From contig CM065387.1 in assembly GCA_033060915.1 (NCBI GenBank), positions 38,788,501-38,852,500 on the forward strand: a stretch of 64,000 bases of DNA. The letters are read 5' to 3'. This DNA comes from Euryodendron excelsum (Eukaryota > Streptophyta > Magnoliopsida > Ericales > Pentaphylacaceae). Both the position numbers and the translations under genes were made by a program. Below, one piece after another: positions 47,145-60,547 of this stretch (position 1 is its first letter; each line of letters starts with the position of its first letter). The notes beneath the pieces were generated by a model that had not been told where the DNA came from, made no database searches, and was given only the letters and a program-made list of their open reading frames with translations.

Positions 47145-48490
47145 TGATTTAGGAGATATTTTACTTGCACTTGTAGGAATAATGATAATGAGCAACTGGG
47201 GAAGACCGATGTACCTACTCATGTTAATGCTCATAAAATTATTGAGCTTGTTCTAGAGATACCTATGAGGAGATCTTTGAGACACATGAGACCCGCCATT
47301 TCTGTTGAGTTTGTTGTGTATCTTGGTAAGAGTGATTATAATATAGGTCCAATAACCTATGTTAATGCTATAACAAGTGTTGTAGTGTGGTATGTGACTT
47401 TGTTGATCTTTCAGTGGGCTGTAAGCCTATTGGTTTCCATTGAGTGTTCAAAACCAAAAAGAAATCTGAAAAAAAAAAAAAAAACAAACAAACAGGCTGA
47501 ATGTTTCAAGGTTAAATTGATTGATATATAGAGTTAAGTGAAAAGTAAGATATTGATTATAATGAGAACTTTTAACCAAGTTCATCTAAGGAATTATTCA
47601 GTATTCTCATTTTGTCTTAAAGTTTCATCAAATGCATGTAGAACATTCTCTTATGGGTTCTAATTAGATAAAAGTTTTTTTTTATTTCTTCAAATAATGA
47701 TAATCAATATATAAATCTCAAGAACAATGGGAGCACATTTATTTTTATCTCGAGAATAAGATATTTCTGGGAGTTTTCTTTATGCACATTTGTATGTATG
47801 ATGATATTCTTATTGTTTAATAAGGTTACATTATGTGTTTGTGAATCCTAATATTCTGAGAATCAAATTAAGAATGCTTTTAAGTGTATATCTTGTCTTT
47901 TAGCTATTTTGTAAACAGCTAAATATATGTTTAAGTTTATACAAAATTGGGATTATATGCTTTGTAGATATTTATACAATCCTAATATTAAGCATTGTAC
48001 ATTACTAAAGAGAACAGTATGTAATTTATAGAAAACTAGGGATTATACATTTGCATATGGACATATTGTTAATCACATCGAGTGGTTGGTTTAACATACA
48101 TTAAGTTTGTTAGTTGTTCATATGATTTGAAATCTATATCAGGTATAATTTGTGATGGAAGAGTTATGGAAAAGTGTGAAGTACTTATGACTTCTTTTTA
48201 TTATATGAAAAGTGTAAAGATTGTTTAGATGCATAGTTTATTTTCACTCTTAGAATTGCTAGTTCACTTTAAGGCCATTATATAAATTATGTGATAAATG
48301 CAGTTGTGTTCTTTTCTAAAAATATTGAGAGCTCTATTTAGTCTAAGAGCATAAATATTACATACCTTATTGTCATAGATTCAGCAAAGAAATAGGACAT
48401 CGTCATATAGTTAAGATGATAATTGAACTCTTGACCAAGAGACTTAGATTTGTGATGTTTGGGGAACATGTTGAAAACATGTAGATCATT
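47145..48490 (+). pseudogene. Ty1/copia pol remnant (integrase tail, reverse transcriptase, RNase H)
   Basis: Three-frame reading gives copia landmarks in order. The integrase-RT linker is RRSLRHMRPAISVEFVVYL followed by KSDYNIGP. Next come GCKPIGFH.VFKTKK at the RT start, LHQM.V.TF, the active site YV-DDILI with a one-base insertion (47792-47813), and RNase H traces such as AVVFFSKN and the LTK...FGEHVENM close near 48440. Everything upstream is missing, cut by element X copy 2. Frameshifts and stops are frequent. The protein once copied element RNA into DNA; the copy is dead. Confidence 0.8.
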
Positions 48491-49292
48491 AGGTCATTTC
48501 ATATACTTGGTTAGCGGGAGTTGTTTCTTTACATTGATAGACATTGATTTATTTGTTTAGACTGACTACAGTTGTGTTTTGGCCTATCAAAATTTATGGA
48601 TTATCATTATTTATGTTTCATTAATAACATTCGTGAATAGATATATTCATGATATGTTATATCTTATGCGAATGAATACATTCATGGTATATTGTGATTG
48701 AAAATTTTAAGATATAGTGTCTATCTTAAATATATGGGGTTATGTCTTGTTGAGACACTATTTGAGATATCCAGACATATTGGTTTCATGTTGCAACTTG
48801 TGATTAAAAATCTTAATTTTGGTGTAACTTAAGTATTTGGGGTATATCTTGTTAATTACACCATGTAGTGACCTCGAGATATTTGGGTAAAAGACATATT
48901 GGTTTCATGTTGAAGCCTGTGGAATTCTGTAGCTTATTGAATAAGCATATGAGTAATAAGAATTCATTTGTGATGACTGATAAAAGAAATAACACATTTA
49001 CATGATCATTTATTGGGTGTTATTTCTCTACAACACTACCACATTTGATTCATGTTAGTAAGATTGTTGATATTTGTAATCATGAGTAGTCTTGTATATT
49101 TGTATAATATAATGACTACCTTGGTTTAATATTCATGGCCTTGTGGGACAAGATTATTTTAAGTGTTGTCTCATATCCTTATTGGTTTTAAATGTAGCCA
49201 AATACAGTTTTTGTTTTCAACCCGAGAGTTGTTTTCAACGTAAAAGTTTTGAAATTATCAAATTACAATTAATGTTTGCTCAAGTGGGAGAA
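48491..49292 (+). other. Copia 3' untranslated region with tandem duplication
   Basis: Non-coding, 800 bp between the RNase H end and the polypurine tract (CAAGTGGGAGAA, 49281-49292). AGACATATTGGTTTCATGTTG occurs at about 48773 and 48892, part of a 119-bp imperfect duplication (about 48655-48905). Confidence 0.7.
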
Positions 49293-50092
49293 TGTTAGAA
49301 TTGTTCCTAATGTGTGAGTTTCCATTAATTGGGTTTTGTTTTATTAAAAGTGGGTTGGATCCAATTGGGTTATAAGACATGCATGTTAAAGGTCCTTTTC
49401 TGTTGTGATCTGGTTATTAGGCCTGTATGTACACCTAATATTTGAAAATGTGGTTGGACAGCAGTGTAGGCCAATTTGAGTCTGTTGCGAGCCTTTTATG
49501 GGAGGGCCCAATAGAATATATTATATATGGATAGGTTCCCTCTCCAGTCTTACCCTAGACGTTATTCTTATTGATAGCCATCATACTGTTATTAGACAAG
49601 GAGAGGAAGACCTAGCTCTAGTATTCAAACAGAAGATCATACCACACTTCAAGTTCTCAATCAACCATAAAGAAACGGGCACACTTCCGTATTCTTTGTG
49701 TATTGATATCCTTAATTTACAGACATATTATAATAAATCTAACACTTCACACATATCATCTTTGATGGATTCTAAAGGTTGCGATAATAAGCACGGGAGA
49801 ACAGTGCATCGCGGGTTCTAGCGATCAAGACAAGAGACTTCTACCAAAGTTGTGGATCAATGGGTTGGGTTGTAAGTTGGGGTTTTATAACTGTTCAAAT
49901 GATTATAGTGCTGGGTTGTAAGTGACTATGTGTGGCCCCGTAGTTTTTTTCTTGGTTCATAGGGTTTTCACTCTAAAATCCTATGTGTCTCTCTCTCTTT
50001 ACTACTTTATTGTCACACTTAGGATTAATGCATTTAGTAAATTAACCAATTATAATTGTTATTTAATAAGGTTAATTTAACTATTCTAAGCA
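49293..50092 (+). mobile_element. Copia 3' LTR
   Basis: Begins TGTTAGAATTGTTCC directly after the polypurine tract and ends near CTATTCTAAGCA, an imperfect inverse of the start. Its length is 800 bp. It includes a TATATTATATATGG box near 49518. An open frame of 107 codons inside (49498-49821) is a chance frame in the LTR. Confidence 0.75.
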
Positions 50093-50129
50093 AATTGACG
50101 CTCCCAGGCAAACGACTTTTGATCATTCC

Positions 50130-50465
50130 ATTTTACTAGCAGTTGGCTAATGAAGTTCCTCCTGAACCTGGCCTTCATTGTGTTTCGGTCACCTAGTTTT
50201 AGCCAAAGTATTCTTGATTTTTGTCTGCACACTGATTCCTCCCTCAGATAACAAGACCACAACTTTTGTTTTAAAACTCTTGCCTTCTGGTTTGTGTTAA
50301 CTGAGGGCTATTGTTCACCAGATAGGTCCAGTTGATGGAGTTCCTCCTCTAAGGCTTCGATTTGTGATTCCATGTGCCCACCTTCTTTTTGCACCATCTT
50401 TGATCTCTGATTTAAAGGTTTGCAGTTTTCTGGCAAGTACAAAAGCTGCCCAACCTGAAATGTCT
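50130..50465 (-). pseudogene. LINE (L1-type non-LTR) fragment between endonuclease and RT
   Basis: On the minus strand two frames give LARKLQTFKSEIK, then IEALEEELHQLDLSGEQ and CRQKSRILWLKLGDRNT. The last is the conserved (W)RQKSR..WL..GD.NT block just before the reverse transcriptase domain of plant LINEs. A stop follows LSGEQ, and there is a frameshift near 50400. It is about 110 codons of a roughly 1300-residue polyprotein. Confidence 0.75.
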
Positions 50466-51558
50466 TAAGAAACCTAGTTGTCTTGTATTAGCTTAGAAAC
50501 ACCTATAAACCTTGGAAAACATTCATTTCTAGGGGGGGAAAAATAGATCTATAGGCCCGTGTGGTTATAACTTATAAGTTCTATATTTGGCACTTTGTAC
50601 GTAGGATTTGTTAAAGGAAAATAACATGAGAGAACATACTGGGATTGAGACACGACCCAAGCTTTTTTTAAAAAAGGTTCATTCATTTCTTTTCTCAATT
50701 TTTTTCTAACCCAGCCAAAGAAGGTAAAAGAAACTACTAACTTTATTTATTTATTTTTCTATCTTTTTCTGTTTCATTTACAAATTCAAGATTTAGACAT
50801 AATGTCAATGAGAAGTAATCAATCAAAACGCCATAGATGTGCATAAAAGAGAAAAGCTTGTGGAAAGCATATGAATGTGTGCGTGCGTATATACAACCAA
50901 CACGAGTATACGTATGCATTGAGAGAGAGAGAGAGAGGTGGTGAACTCATAGTTACCAAAGTGGGAAGCAGAAGTAGGAAATGTTAGGGAAAACGAAAGC
51001 GAAAAACGCTACCAAAAAAATATATGGGGAAACTAGAAGCGAGAAATGATTGAAAAACTTATTAGAAAATTTTTGCGAAACTCAAAGGAGACCTTTAAGA
51101 AACTTAATGGAGATCTTTGAAAAACCTATAAAAAACTTAAGAGAAACCTACATGAATAATTTCATAGATACTTAGTTAGAACTTAAAGGGACAAAAAATT
51201 AAAAATTAAGATTCAAGTTTCCTAAGCATTTCTCCTACGTTTTTCTAAAATTTCTGTAAAACATCCCGAGAGTTTCTCAAGAGTTTTCAAAATGTTTCCC
51301 GCGTTTCCAAAACATTTTTTCAAAGTTTTCAAATAAGTTTTGTACTCATATTAGAAACTCGTTTCCAGGGAAACACATTTTGCCCTCTAAAATGAGTTTT
51401 CCGATAATTATGTAACAAACTCCTCACAAAAATAGGAGTAATTTGAAGTGGTCATTAACCCAAGAGCAGGGGTAGACTGACGGAGGAAACTTGTAAGGCT
51501 TGGTGGGAGTTATCTAACTATTTTTACCAGCCTTTTGGTGTTTCCCCTTTTTAGAAAA
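50466..51558. other. Non-coding, with GGGAAAC / GTTTCC fold-back-like text
   Basis: From 50985 to 51415 words such as GGGAAAACG, GCGAAACTC and AAGAAACTTA on the left are mirrored by GTTTCTCAAGAG, TTTCCCGCGTTTCC and CGTTTCCAGGGAAAC on the right, giving a loose inverted repeat of about 430 bp. It may be a fold-back element. No coding signal is seen. Confidence 0.4.
50921..50937. repeat. (GA)n microsatellite
   Basis: About eight GA units. Confidence 0.85.
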
Positions 51559-51592
51559 CTAGTGGAATTGCCCGTGCAAGGGATGGGTAGTT
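51559..51592 (-). mobile_element. Helitron-like 3' terminus, orphan
   Basis: On the minus strand the text CCCTTGCACGGGCAATTCCA + CTAG + T resembles a Helitron 3' end with a decayed hairpin. No matching TC 5' end was found to the right, so this may be a remnant. Confidence 0.35.
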
Positions 51593-52050
51593 TTCTATTA
51601 CCAAGTTTACATCAATAAAAATTCTGCTTTCAACAGCTTGCTTTATAGCTTTATCTTCAGTACTCTCTTCAAGTAGCAAAATGATCACAAAAACATTAGT
51701 TGTGATTGGATAAGCAATCTATGACATTATGTAATTGGCTAAATTTCGTGATGAGTTTTATTTCTTGTAATTTAGGTTGTTGAGGTGTCTATCACAAGTA
51801 GTTGGGATATGCTTAATGTCTATTCATTCGAGCTCATGCTAAGAGAGTCTTGGATGATACATAAAGTAATCGTTTTTGGACGTCGATGACCTTCATTAAA
51901 CTTCTGATCTTATGCCAAGGATTTATCACCAGGTGAGTTGCTTAGGCTATAAAGAATGGAGCTTGGTCCTTGTTTCTATTTTTTTTTGAGGTTGTGAGCG
52001 TTTTCAATGTAATATTTGGATTTTGTCACAAAATGGTCAAAGGGGAAGAT

Positions 52051-53400
52051 TGTTAGGAAAATTAGCTTATTTTGTACCATGTAAATTGAGAGCTAAGATC
52101 TCTTTGTCTTGTGTGAGGCTTAAGTGTATTGATTACATTGTAATAAACTTAGATGCTAAGAATTTACTTCCATAAAGCCTCAAGGGAAGAATTAACAATA
52201 GCTAGATAAATTTTGAGAAGATGGGTCACCTGCAAAATTCAAATGAATCTGTCTCTAGCAGATCACCTCTCTTGTAGCTGGTTTTTAACCATGATATGGT
52301 TTGAATTTGAAAAGGCTCATTAGAGGAAAAATTGTAAATCTTCAAGTTTTCTTTCTAGAGAACTTTGAACCTCATTAATCTGACATCTAAGTAAAAAGTT
52401 ATGGCTGCAATACTGAATACTTTGCTGAACTTCGCTGGACATCGCTAGACTTCGCTGGACCTTTGCTGGACCCTTGAGGGTTGTCGATGGAAGAAACAAA
52501 TTGGGTATAAATCTGTTGAAGACTTTGTTGGACTTCATTAGACCTCGCTAGACTTCGCTGGACCCTCAAGGGCTGTCGATGGAAGAAACAAATTAGGTGT
52601 AAATCTGTTGAAGACTTCGCTGGATTTAGCTGGACCTCGCTAAACCTTGCTAGAAGCAAGATGCATGAGTTTTAAACCCTAGAGACGCCGCCACAAGTTC
52701 AAATTGATGATTTTATAAGTCCAAAAACCCTAGTTTGCCTCCTTTATATATATGAGGTTATGGGTAGGTCAGGATATATGTCTAAGGAAGCCAAAACACC
52801 TTTGAAAGAATTGATAGCTCAATTACTTTAGATTCAAAGGATCTCCATGAGAGCGAAGCCACTGTAAAAATCTTTCTAAAGGTTTTTACATACCTTGAAG
52901 AAGCTCTCACCTATATTCTTAACAAGATCAATCTTCATCCTTATTTGGTTGGTGTCTTGAAAGAGTTCAAGACGGTGGTGGATTTGAGTTCAGCTCTTGG
53001 AGGATCCCAAAGGTGTCGTGGAGTTCGACACTCAATCAAGCATTGAAAAATTGTATTAAGGGATAGATACATGATCGTCAAATTTGATCAATACAAGAAG
53101 AGCACACCCATAAGCACGTGGATTCGGCACCCATGGATTGAGAGTATCTAAGATTAGATTGTAAGTTGACTCTTTTGTATTATTTCTTGATAGTGCTTGG
53201 TTGGTTGGACTAGGTCCCATGATTTTCTCCTCCCTCTTTGGGTTTCCACACAAAAATCGTGTGTCAATTGTGTGCTTGATTTTATTTACTTATCTTGTCA
53301 TACATTATTGATTGCACATACCCATAGTCATAACTATTCTAGGATTGTCTTAATATCCATTCTTTACCAAAGCTATAAACAAGCCTAGGTGTTTTTCACA
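52051..53400 (+). mobile_element. LTR of a retrotransposon (copia-like)
   Basis: Begins TGTTAGGAAAATTAGC directly after GGTCAAAGGGGAAGAT, a classical polypurine tract next to a 3' LTR. The close is leader-like: GGACTAGGTCCCATG, TTTGGGTTTCCACAC, AAAATCGTGTGTCAATTGTG and TGCTTGATTTTATTTACTTA are familiar from copia LTRs. The 3' edge is not fixed (about 53300-53400). The 450 bp upstream are presumably its internal 3' untranslated region; no polyprotein is visible. Confidence 0.6.
52410..52660. repeat. TTCGCTGGACC repeats in a 92-bp frame
   Basis: GCTGTCGATGGAAGAAACAA and AAATCTGTTGAAGACTT occur twice, 92 bp apart (TGTCGATGG at 52482 and 52574). Between them run variants of CTTCGCTGGAC(C), CTCGCTAGAC and CATCGCTAGAC. 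Minus-strand frames (VQRSLARSSEVQ) across this array are by-products. Confidence 0.85.
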
Positions 53401-56400
53401 ATCCAATGGCAAAAGTATATTCAAGAAATTTAAATCAAAACAAATTTATAGATAATTACATTCAATAGTAGTCACATCCTAAGATATAAAAAGTGTGTTA
53501 ACATATATGAAGCTGCAAAAATGAAATAAGAAGTGTGTTAACATATCGAGGGAAAGTAAAACATCAACAGTTGAACCTAAGGCTCAATCTTCAAGTAGTC
53601 GTGTCTCATATTTACAGTAATCCATACCTACCAGGGAAAAAAAGATATCTAAAGTTGTTCACATAGACTGCAAAACCATTTCTTCTTTCACAAAGATTTC
53701 TTACTTCTAAAAGTTCGCAGCCATTCAAATTCTCCATTAGCACAATGTGATAGGACGATTTACCTCTACATTCCAGAAGTACCAATTCCTATAACGTGAA
53801 GTTGTTCCTCTAAAATCACAATAATGTACTCAACATAAATTCCATATAGTAAGGGAATTGAATAATTGTGCTAATTAGATAAGCAACCATATAAGACAGC
53901 AAAAACTAACTTCATTTGTTAAGATGTACAAATTTTGATACAAAGAAGCATTACAATTTTATGAAGATGCTAGCATAAGAACATTTTCTGGATAGGTAGT
54001 GGTTCTCTTGCAATGCTACAATTCTGGGTGGACTCTTACCATGATCCATGCCACCTGCAAATGCTTTATAGGGAGGTGAAAAAGATCAATAGCTGCTCTC
54101 ATTTATTAACTAAATGTAATGTGATGCTATTGGTATTGTTTGCAGAAGCATAAGGGGAAAAAAAATATGTCAAAGGAGCAGTAAGTCTTGGATGTGAAAA
54201 TGAGGAAAATTATTCACTCATTGAGATTAACGTATCATGCATTCAATTATTTTGTGGACAAAATAAAAGCTCTAAGGAAACATGCATTGTTGGAATATTT
54301 ACAAGATAAAAAGAAAATTGTTAGTGTTTTTAGCACTATTAGTACTACTGATCTATTCTCAGCTTTACCATCTAAACCTCAGTAAAAGAAATACCAAAAA
54401 AGGCAGTTTTCTTTTTCTTACTGTTATAGCTATCTATCAAGGTTGAGCATAGAAAGAGAAGATCTAGTACTTGAATAGTCATCAGTTAACCCTAAGCCAA
54501 AAGCACATTGAAAACCATATAGCAAGTTGTTACAATAAGGGTATTGTATTCTTCACAGGGTTCAAGTACCAGTTGGGGCAAGGTAACCATCTCCCCCTTG
54601 CTACCCCAAGCACAACAAACCAGGAACTAAAAAGAAAAAGAAATTGGACCTTTGAAGAGGTACTTATTTTAGTTTTTTAGTATACAAAAGGCCATGATTA
54701 TTTACATTCTACATTTCTGCTATTTGATGAGTACCATCATTTGAAATTGTTGAAGGAAGTGAAAATTTTCTATACGAAAAAAATTTGAAACATTTGAACT
54801 CCGTTAATCTACTTTGACAACCACCTTGACTATAATGCAAGAATAGACCTATCAGTTTTCCTTCCTTCCTTTGCGCACGTGTCACTCTTATTTTCTTTGG
54901 CATCTCCTCTTGTGCCTCTTTAGATAGCTCAACTCATCATATGCATTCCAAATATCATATTAATGGACTATTCATGAATCATGACAATCCAATTGAAGCA
55001 CTCAAACAAAACTTCAACTCATAACATTAAATGGATGAGTAACCTTTAATTTCTGATTAATTACAATTTAGCAAATATGATGAGGTAGAGTAGATACAAT
55101 TCATATAAGATCCATTAGTGGCATAGACAACATTGCAGTCCCGTGAAAAGTTATTGACGGGCGTACATGAAAGAACTAAAGAAATTGCTATTTGTTGCTG
55201 GCAACTCCCAATTTACTTTGGAAACATATAATTTTGTTTGAAAAATAACCTTCACAACACACGTAAGAAAAGAAACAGGAGAAAGATAACAAAAAAATTC
55301 AGAAAATCACATACCTGGAGCGTTTTGAATTACTTAAGCAGCTTATCGTAGCCCTTCTTAATCTCTTAAACCTTGCAAAGAACAAAACAGGGTCTAGGTA
55401 GATGTCATTGGGTAAAAGAAGGTTTAAAGTTAAACATGTTCTTCAATTTTAGACACAGAGAAAAAGCCTAAGTATTAGCATATTCACTGGAAAGAAGAAA
55501 TTTTTTTTCTTACTTAGTGTTCTGTTTGGGTAGATAAATTGAGCGCAGTCAATAAGACAACTACTCATATCGAGAGTGAGATCCACAAATAGTATAACAA
55601 ATTCAAAGCTAAATCCAAAGGGAAAAAGGAGAAGCAAACAGCAACACATTGAAAAAATAATATTATGTAAATTTACTATGTAAAGTCCCTTATCGTGTTC
55701 ATTTGAAGCAAGCTATAGCTATGCAAAAATAATATTTCATTATTTCATTGGCCTTATTTTTAGGTGAATGGGTAATTCTTAGATGGCGTGGATATATAGG
55801 TATGTCATTTAATCACAGCTATAGTTTGGAGCACCATGAATCAAGAATGGTATTCAACTAATCAACACGAGTGTCAAATGAAATAAACATTCATTGTATG
55901 TAATTTGAAAACCATGCAAGATCAACTAAGGTGAAGCATCATACAATTTAACTAATACTTGCTACATTTATTTCATTTAAAATACTAAAATTTGTGCACA
56001 TCGGAACCCTACATGACACTTGCTGCTCTGTACACGGTTAAGCATCCATTAAAGCTCTAATTTCAGCAACAAATTAACATACAGAACATGCCCAAAGGCA
56101 TCAAAATGGTAAGAAGTGAAGAAAAGTGAAATTGATAAGAAATGATATTATTCTTTTATTGTGTGGTGCTCTTGGCAAATCACTTCACTATTAGTAGTAG
56201 CAAATTTTAAAATTTTGTCTCAATGGCTTTGAATTTAAGGTTAGAAGAAGCCTTCTCCATATATTGAACTTGGGAGTGAAGATATCTGTATTAGCCAAAA
56301 CTGGTAATTAACTATTGATCAAGTAATCTATTTTGTTTATCCAGGTCAAAGAGCATATGTTTGTTATTGTTGATCAAAAGAGTTAGAAATGGGATCTTTT

Positions 56401-58279
56401 ATCAAAGAATCTAGATTCTCTGCATCTTCCATATAAAAGTCATAATTCCACACTTATTGTTTCTCTGCAACTTCCATATAAAAGTCTAAGTCCAATTCAC
56501 TTCCACGCTATAAGAAGTGGAACTTCAATTATAATTCTTTTTTTGAATATAGGTTCCACATCCCAACCAAACCCTTAGAATTGTTACATTTTTTTCCACA
56601 AAGGCAAGGCTTTTCATTAGATTTCTCTTCAAGTTTCTAACATACTCCAAATCATTAACCCTTGTGGCATCTTTCCAAAGTTGTCATAGAGTACGTTCTA
56701 GTTCCACTTTTCTAACATCACCATGTCTTAATGTATCCTAGTTGATACACTACATGAGATCTTAATCACTGTTTATCTAGAATTGAGTACTAAAGACAAA
56801 TTATGCATCCATCTGCTTTCCAAAGGATCTTAGCAACAATTATATAAAATGGGGATATTATATAGAAACATCTAAATCTGTCATTGTATTTAAGTCTGTC
56901 AAAAAAGCAAACCCACAAAAGTATCAGATTCAGAAATATTATAGCAAATAAACAATATAACCAAAGATGAGAAAAGGAAAAACATGGATTTTGAAAAGAA
57001 CATTGAGGATGATTCTATAGCATGAGATACAATGGCATAGAAGAAAAGGAAAAACAAATTTTAATACCTGATTTTTGTAGGTAGCCATCTTCCTCTATTC
57101 GTCCTCTACTCTTTGTCATTTATCACTATCCGTCGATTTTTATGCTACTGTCCAAAATAATCAACAAATTTTGAGCAAGGGAAAACTCATGCTAGCACAC
57201 ACGGTGCATATATTCATGCCCAAACCATCAATCATACAAGCATCCAAAATTCATACCTATATGTATAATCAATGATAAAAATAAACCTAGAAGAACAAAA
57301 AATAAGATATGCCCATATGAGACACACAAAAATTGAAGCATGAGCGTTTGGAACCAAAAATTGAAGTAGAGTGTTTGAAGTATCATTGCAACACAACCAC
57401 CAAGCCCCACCAACCCAGTAAAATAAAGGCTACAATAAAAGACATACAAATAAACCAAAGAACAAGTAGATAATAGATTTAGGGTTAATGTTATACATGA
57501 CTGGATGACCGAGCTTCCCACCTTTAGCTCATCTCTTTGGAGTCACTCAAGTCAACTCAACTTAGCAATTACAAACTTACCGCTAGAAAGGGAGGACAAA
57601 ACAGAAGATGAAAACAATAAATAGATTTAGAGTTTCTGCAATCTTGACTAGAAAAAGACAAAGTGGTAAAACAATGGCAAGTAATGAAGAAACCAGAGTA
57701 CTTGGAAGTTGGGAATTTAGTTTGTTTTACCTATCCGGTTCTCTTTGTTACATTGATTGCAATGTCAAGGAACTCTGAGCATGAATCTGAAATCAAAAAA
57801 ATTCTATCAGACAAAATATACATTCAAAAAAACATGCATATACATACACGTACACGCAGAGACAGAGGTCAAAGATTCAAAATCTTGAAAGCATAATAGA
57901 AGCCATAGAAGCAGTCTTTATTTTAAGGCATTAAAACAACCACAAAAAAGCCAAAGAAAATCATGAATTTAAAAATCTCAAGCAAAAGCCACTAAGGTCA
58001 TAGCCAAACAAAAAGAGGGCAAATATATATATATATATATAAAAGCTATATATAGAGAGAAAGGACACGTATAGATATAGAGAGAGAAAGAAAAACTGAA
58101 AGAACAAAGAGCTGAGAGAAAGGGAGAACCAAAAAAAGAGAACAAGAGATGGAGGCACAAGCATGAACATCCATGGCCATCAAAATTTGATACGCTTCCC
58201 ATTTTGCAAGCAAGATTGGAAGACGAAGGGACGAGCATCAGATGCAACAGAAAGAGGAAGACTAAGAGGTCTTCCAGCC
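53401..58279. other. Long stretch without a supported gene
   Basis: AT-rich, with many short frames on both strands. Most exon-like: 54188-54385 plus (a Lys/Leu-rich helical text) and 55318-55385 minus (a GT-AG bounded piece). Neither joins to a recognisable protein. A (TA)n lies at about 58023-58041, with AGAGAG-rich text after it. Confidence 0.35.
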
Positions 58280-58440
58280 AATGTTTTGGAACCGGACCGT
58301 TGAGCGAACCAAAAAATTACCGGGTTACAAGGTACTAGTTTAATCGTTGGTTCAACCAGTTTTGAACCGTAATATCATAAATATATTTAAAAATAGAAAT
58401 TAACTAATTAAAATATTTATCAAATTAAAAAAATTATCGA
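58280..58440. mobile_element. Mutator-like element end, related to the one at 1114-2036
   Basis: Opens AATGTTTTGGAACCGGACC, then TTGAGCGAACCAAAAAA, CGGGTTAC and GGTTCAACCAGTTTTGAACC. Read in reverse complement, the right end of the 1114-2036 element gives the same words in the same order. No partner end is found before the Harbinger element that starts at 58614, so it is truncated or displaced. Confidence 0.6.
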
Positions 58441-59215
58441 AAACTTGATTTTTTTTAGTTTCAATAGAAGTTCAGAAGATGAAGACTCATGGAATGCATA
58501 TATCTATATTTACATATATGACATATATACACGTATATATGTATTATATTTACATATACTATATATATTCAGTCGGTGGCCAAAAACACTTGGGGGAGTG
58601 TGTATAATATTTACATTATGTTTGGAACCAAATCCTTGTGAGAATTGGATTTCAAAATGAGAAATGAAAGGACAGGAAAGGAATTCCATTTTTTGTGTTT
58701 GGAACTAATTGGACTTAAAAGGAAAAGGTTCCAATATTTTCATTTGGTTTGATAAAGAATTGGAAAGGAAAAACTTTTACAGACAACTATGCCCCTATGA
58801 CATTTATGTGTATCTTTGATATTATTGAAGCTAAGAACCTCACCGTCACACTGTGTCTAATATTTTCAAGCAAATATCTCTTGCTCTATCATAAAAAGGA
58901 AGTCTTAATTTAGAAGCTATAAAAATTATGATACATAAAACAACAAAATAGAACACAGCCACCACTGAACATAATATTAGTTCAAATAATTCAAATCAAA
59001 CAAAACTATTTGAGTACATTCATAAATCAAATCTAACAATTAAACAATTTATGAAATGGTCCAAAACAATCAACCCACACTTATATGAAGGAAACAAAGA
59101 CAAAAAATCGTTCCTAATAATAATTGTCTACTTTATTAAACCAAACGACATTATTCATTGAACTTCCTAATAAGTTAAAAAGATAAATAAATAAATGACC
59201 CTTCCCATTAGTCAT

Positions 59216-60260
59216 TTAAGATGAATTTCCATTCATCCTCCACATTAACCAAGATTTGCGAAACTCAGCTGGGCATCCAAACAATTCTTCTACTGTTGTG
59301 AGATCTTTCCCAAGAAAGTGAGAAGCTGCAAATAAGAAGTTCATATCAACTTCATCCATCTTTTTCAACTCTCCCCACACTTCTATTGCTGAATAAACTC
59401 GACGTCTACCTTGTTATGCCACAACATTAAATCTATCAAACGCATCTGCAATCTTGGTCATTGTATTTGTTATGTTAGCAGTATTCTCATTAAGTTCATT
59501 AGATTTTGTTATCTTTTCCTTTCCACCCTTTTTCAAAGAAACTGATGTTGATGGCACATATGAGCTTGATTGTTGAATACCAGACGGTCCTTCATTTTCT
59601 TCAAAATTTTCTAAACTAATATTTTTAGATGCCAATAACTCATCAATTTCCTCAATGTTGAATTCTCTCGCATCCTCTCCCTCTCTTACCTTCCTTACCC
59701 AACGACGATTTTTCTCTTTTGCACTTTCAGCAGCTTCTCCTGTTACTCGATCCTTTTCAAATAGCTCTTATAAGATATTCAAATAAGGAATCGACACATT
59801 TCTAACCTTATGTGCTTCAGGGTAAGACTGCTCATGATAAAAATGCAAACATATTCAATTATGAAGTCAAATGATGACATAAGTTTAGAGAGAAAATAAT
59901 ATATGAATATAGTACACTAAAATGTTATTCATTACCTTGACTAAGGCATTCCACATAGGTTTTGTTACATTAATCTTTTTGGTAATATTATTCCAAGCAA
60001 ACCCGCTGTCTCGCTTATTTAGAACTTCTAATGCAATGCTCATATACCTTTTAAGGGTCTTTAGCTGATGTTGCACTTTTTCTTTATTTACTTTTACTGA
60101 AAAGTGTTTGTTAATTACTTTAACAGCTTCATTATATGCTGAACTAGTGAAATTTCTATCAGGCTTCTGACCTTGTATCTTTTGGTCAAGCAACACCTCA
60201 AGTAGATATTCATTCATTTGTTGGGTTCACACCAAATAACCTTTGGAGTTACCATTTTTA
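59216..60260 (-). pseudogene. Harbinger Myb/SANT-like protein (ORF1), broken
   Basis: The exon near 60258-59940 reads MNEYLLEVLLDQKIQGQKPD and continues to FAWNNITKKINVTKPMW, the Myb/SANT-like DNA-binding fold (PF12776 style) in which the second helix pair ends KPMWN. It ends at a VK|GTAATG donor. The second part (59840-59216) has EAHKVRNVSIPYL, KEKNRRWVRKV, a Ser/Glu-rich linker, and the C-terminus EFFGCPAEFRKSWLMWRM. In-frame stops occur before MNEYLL, near 59775 and near 59415. In this superfamily the protein pairs with the transposase and helps it bind element ends; here it is disabled. Confidence 0.8.
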
Positions 60261-60547
60261 TCGCCGTCCATAAATTATCTACATAAAAACATTCACGAGC
60301 AAATATACAATAGAAAAAAATTAAAAATAAAAACATCCATTTAATATGTTAAGATAATGACACCTTAATTAGGATTAGAAATGGCTAAAAGAATATGCAA
60401 ATTATATAACATAAAATGAATACTCAATTTAAATAGTAACATCATAAGAAGCAAAAATACCAACAAAAATACAACATACTCAGAATCATTAATGAAGTAC
60501 AAAATTCATTCAAAAAATACAAAGTAACTAAAATAAATGACTTAAAG

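Noticed and set aside
49498..49821. A 107-codon open frame
   Set aside because: It lies wholly inside the copia LTR and shows no domain.
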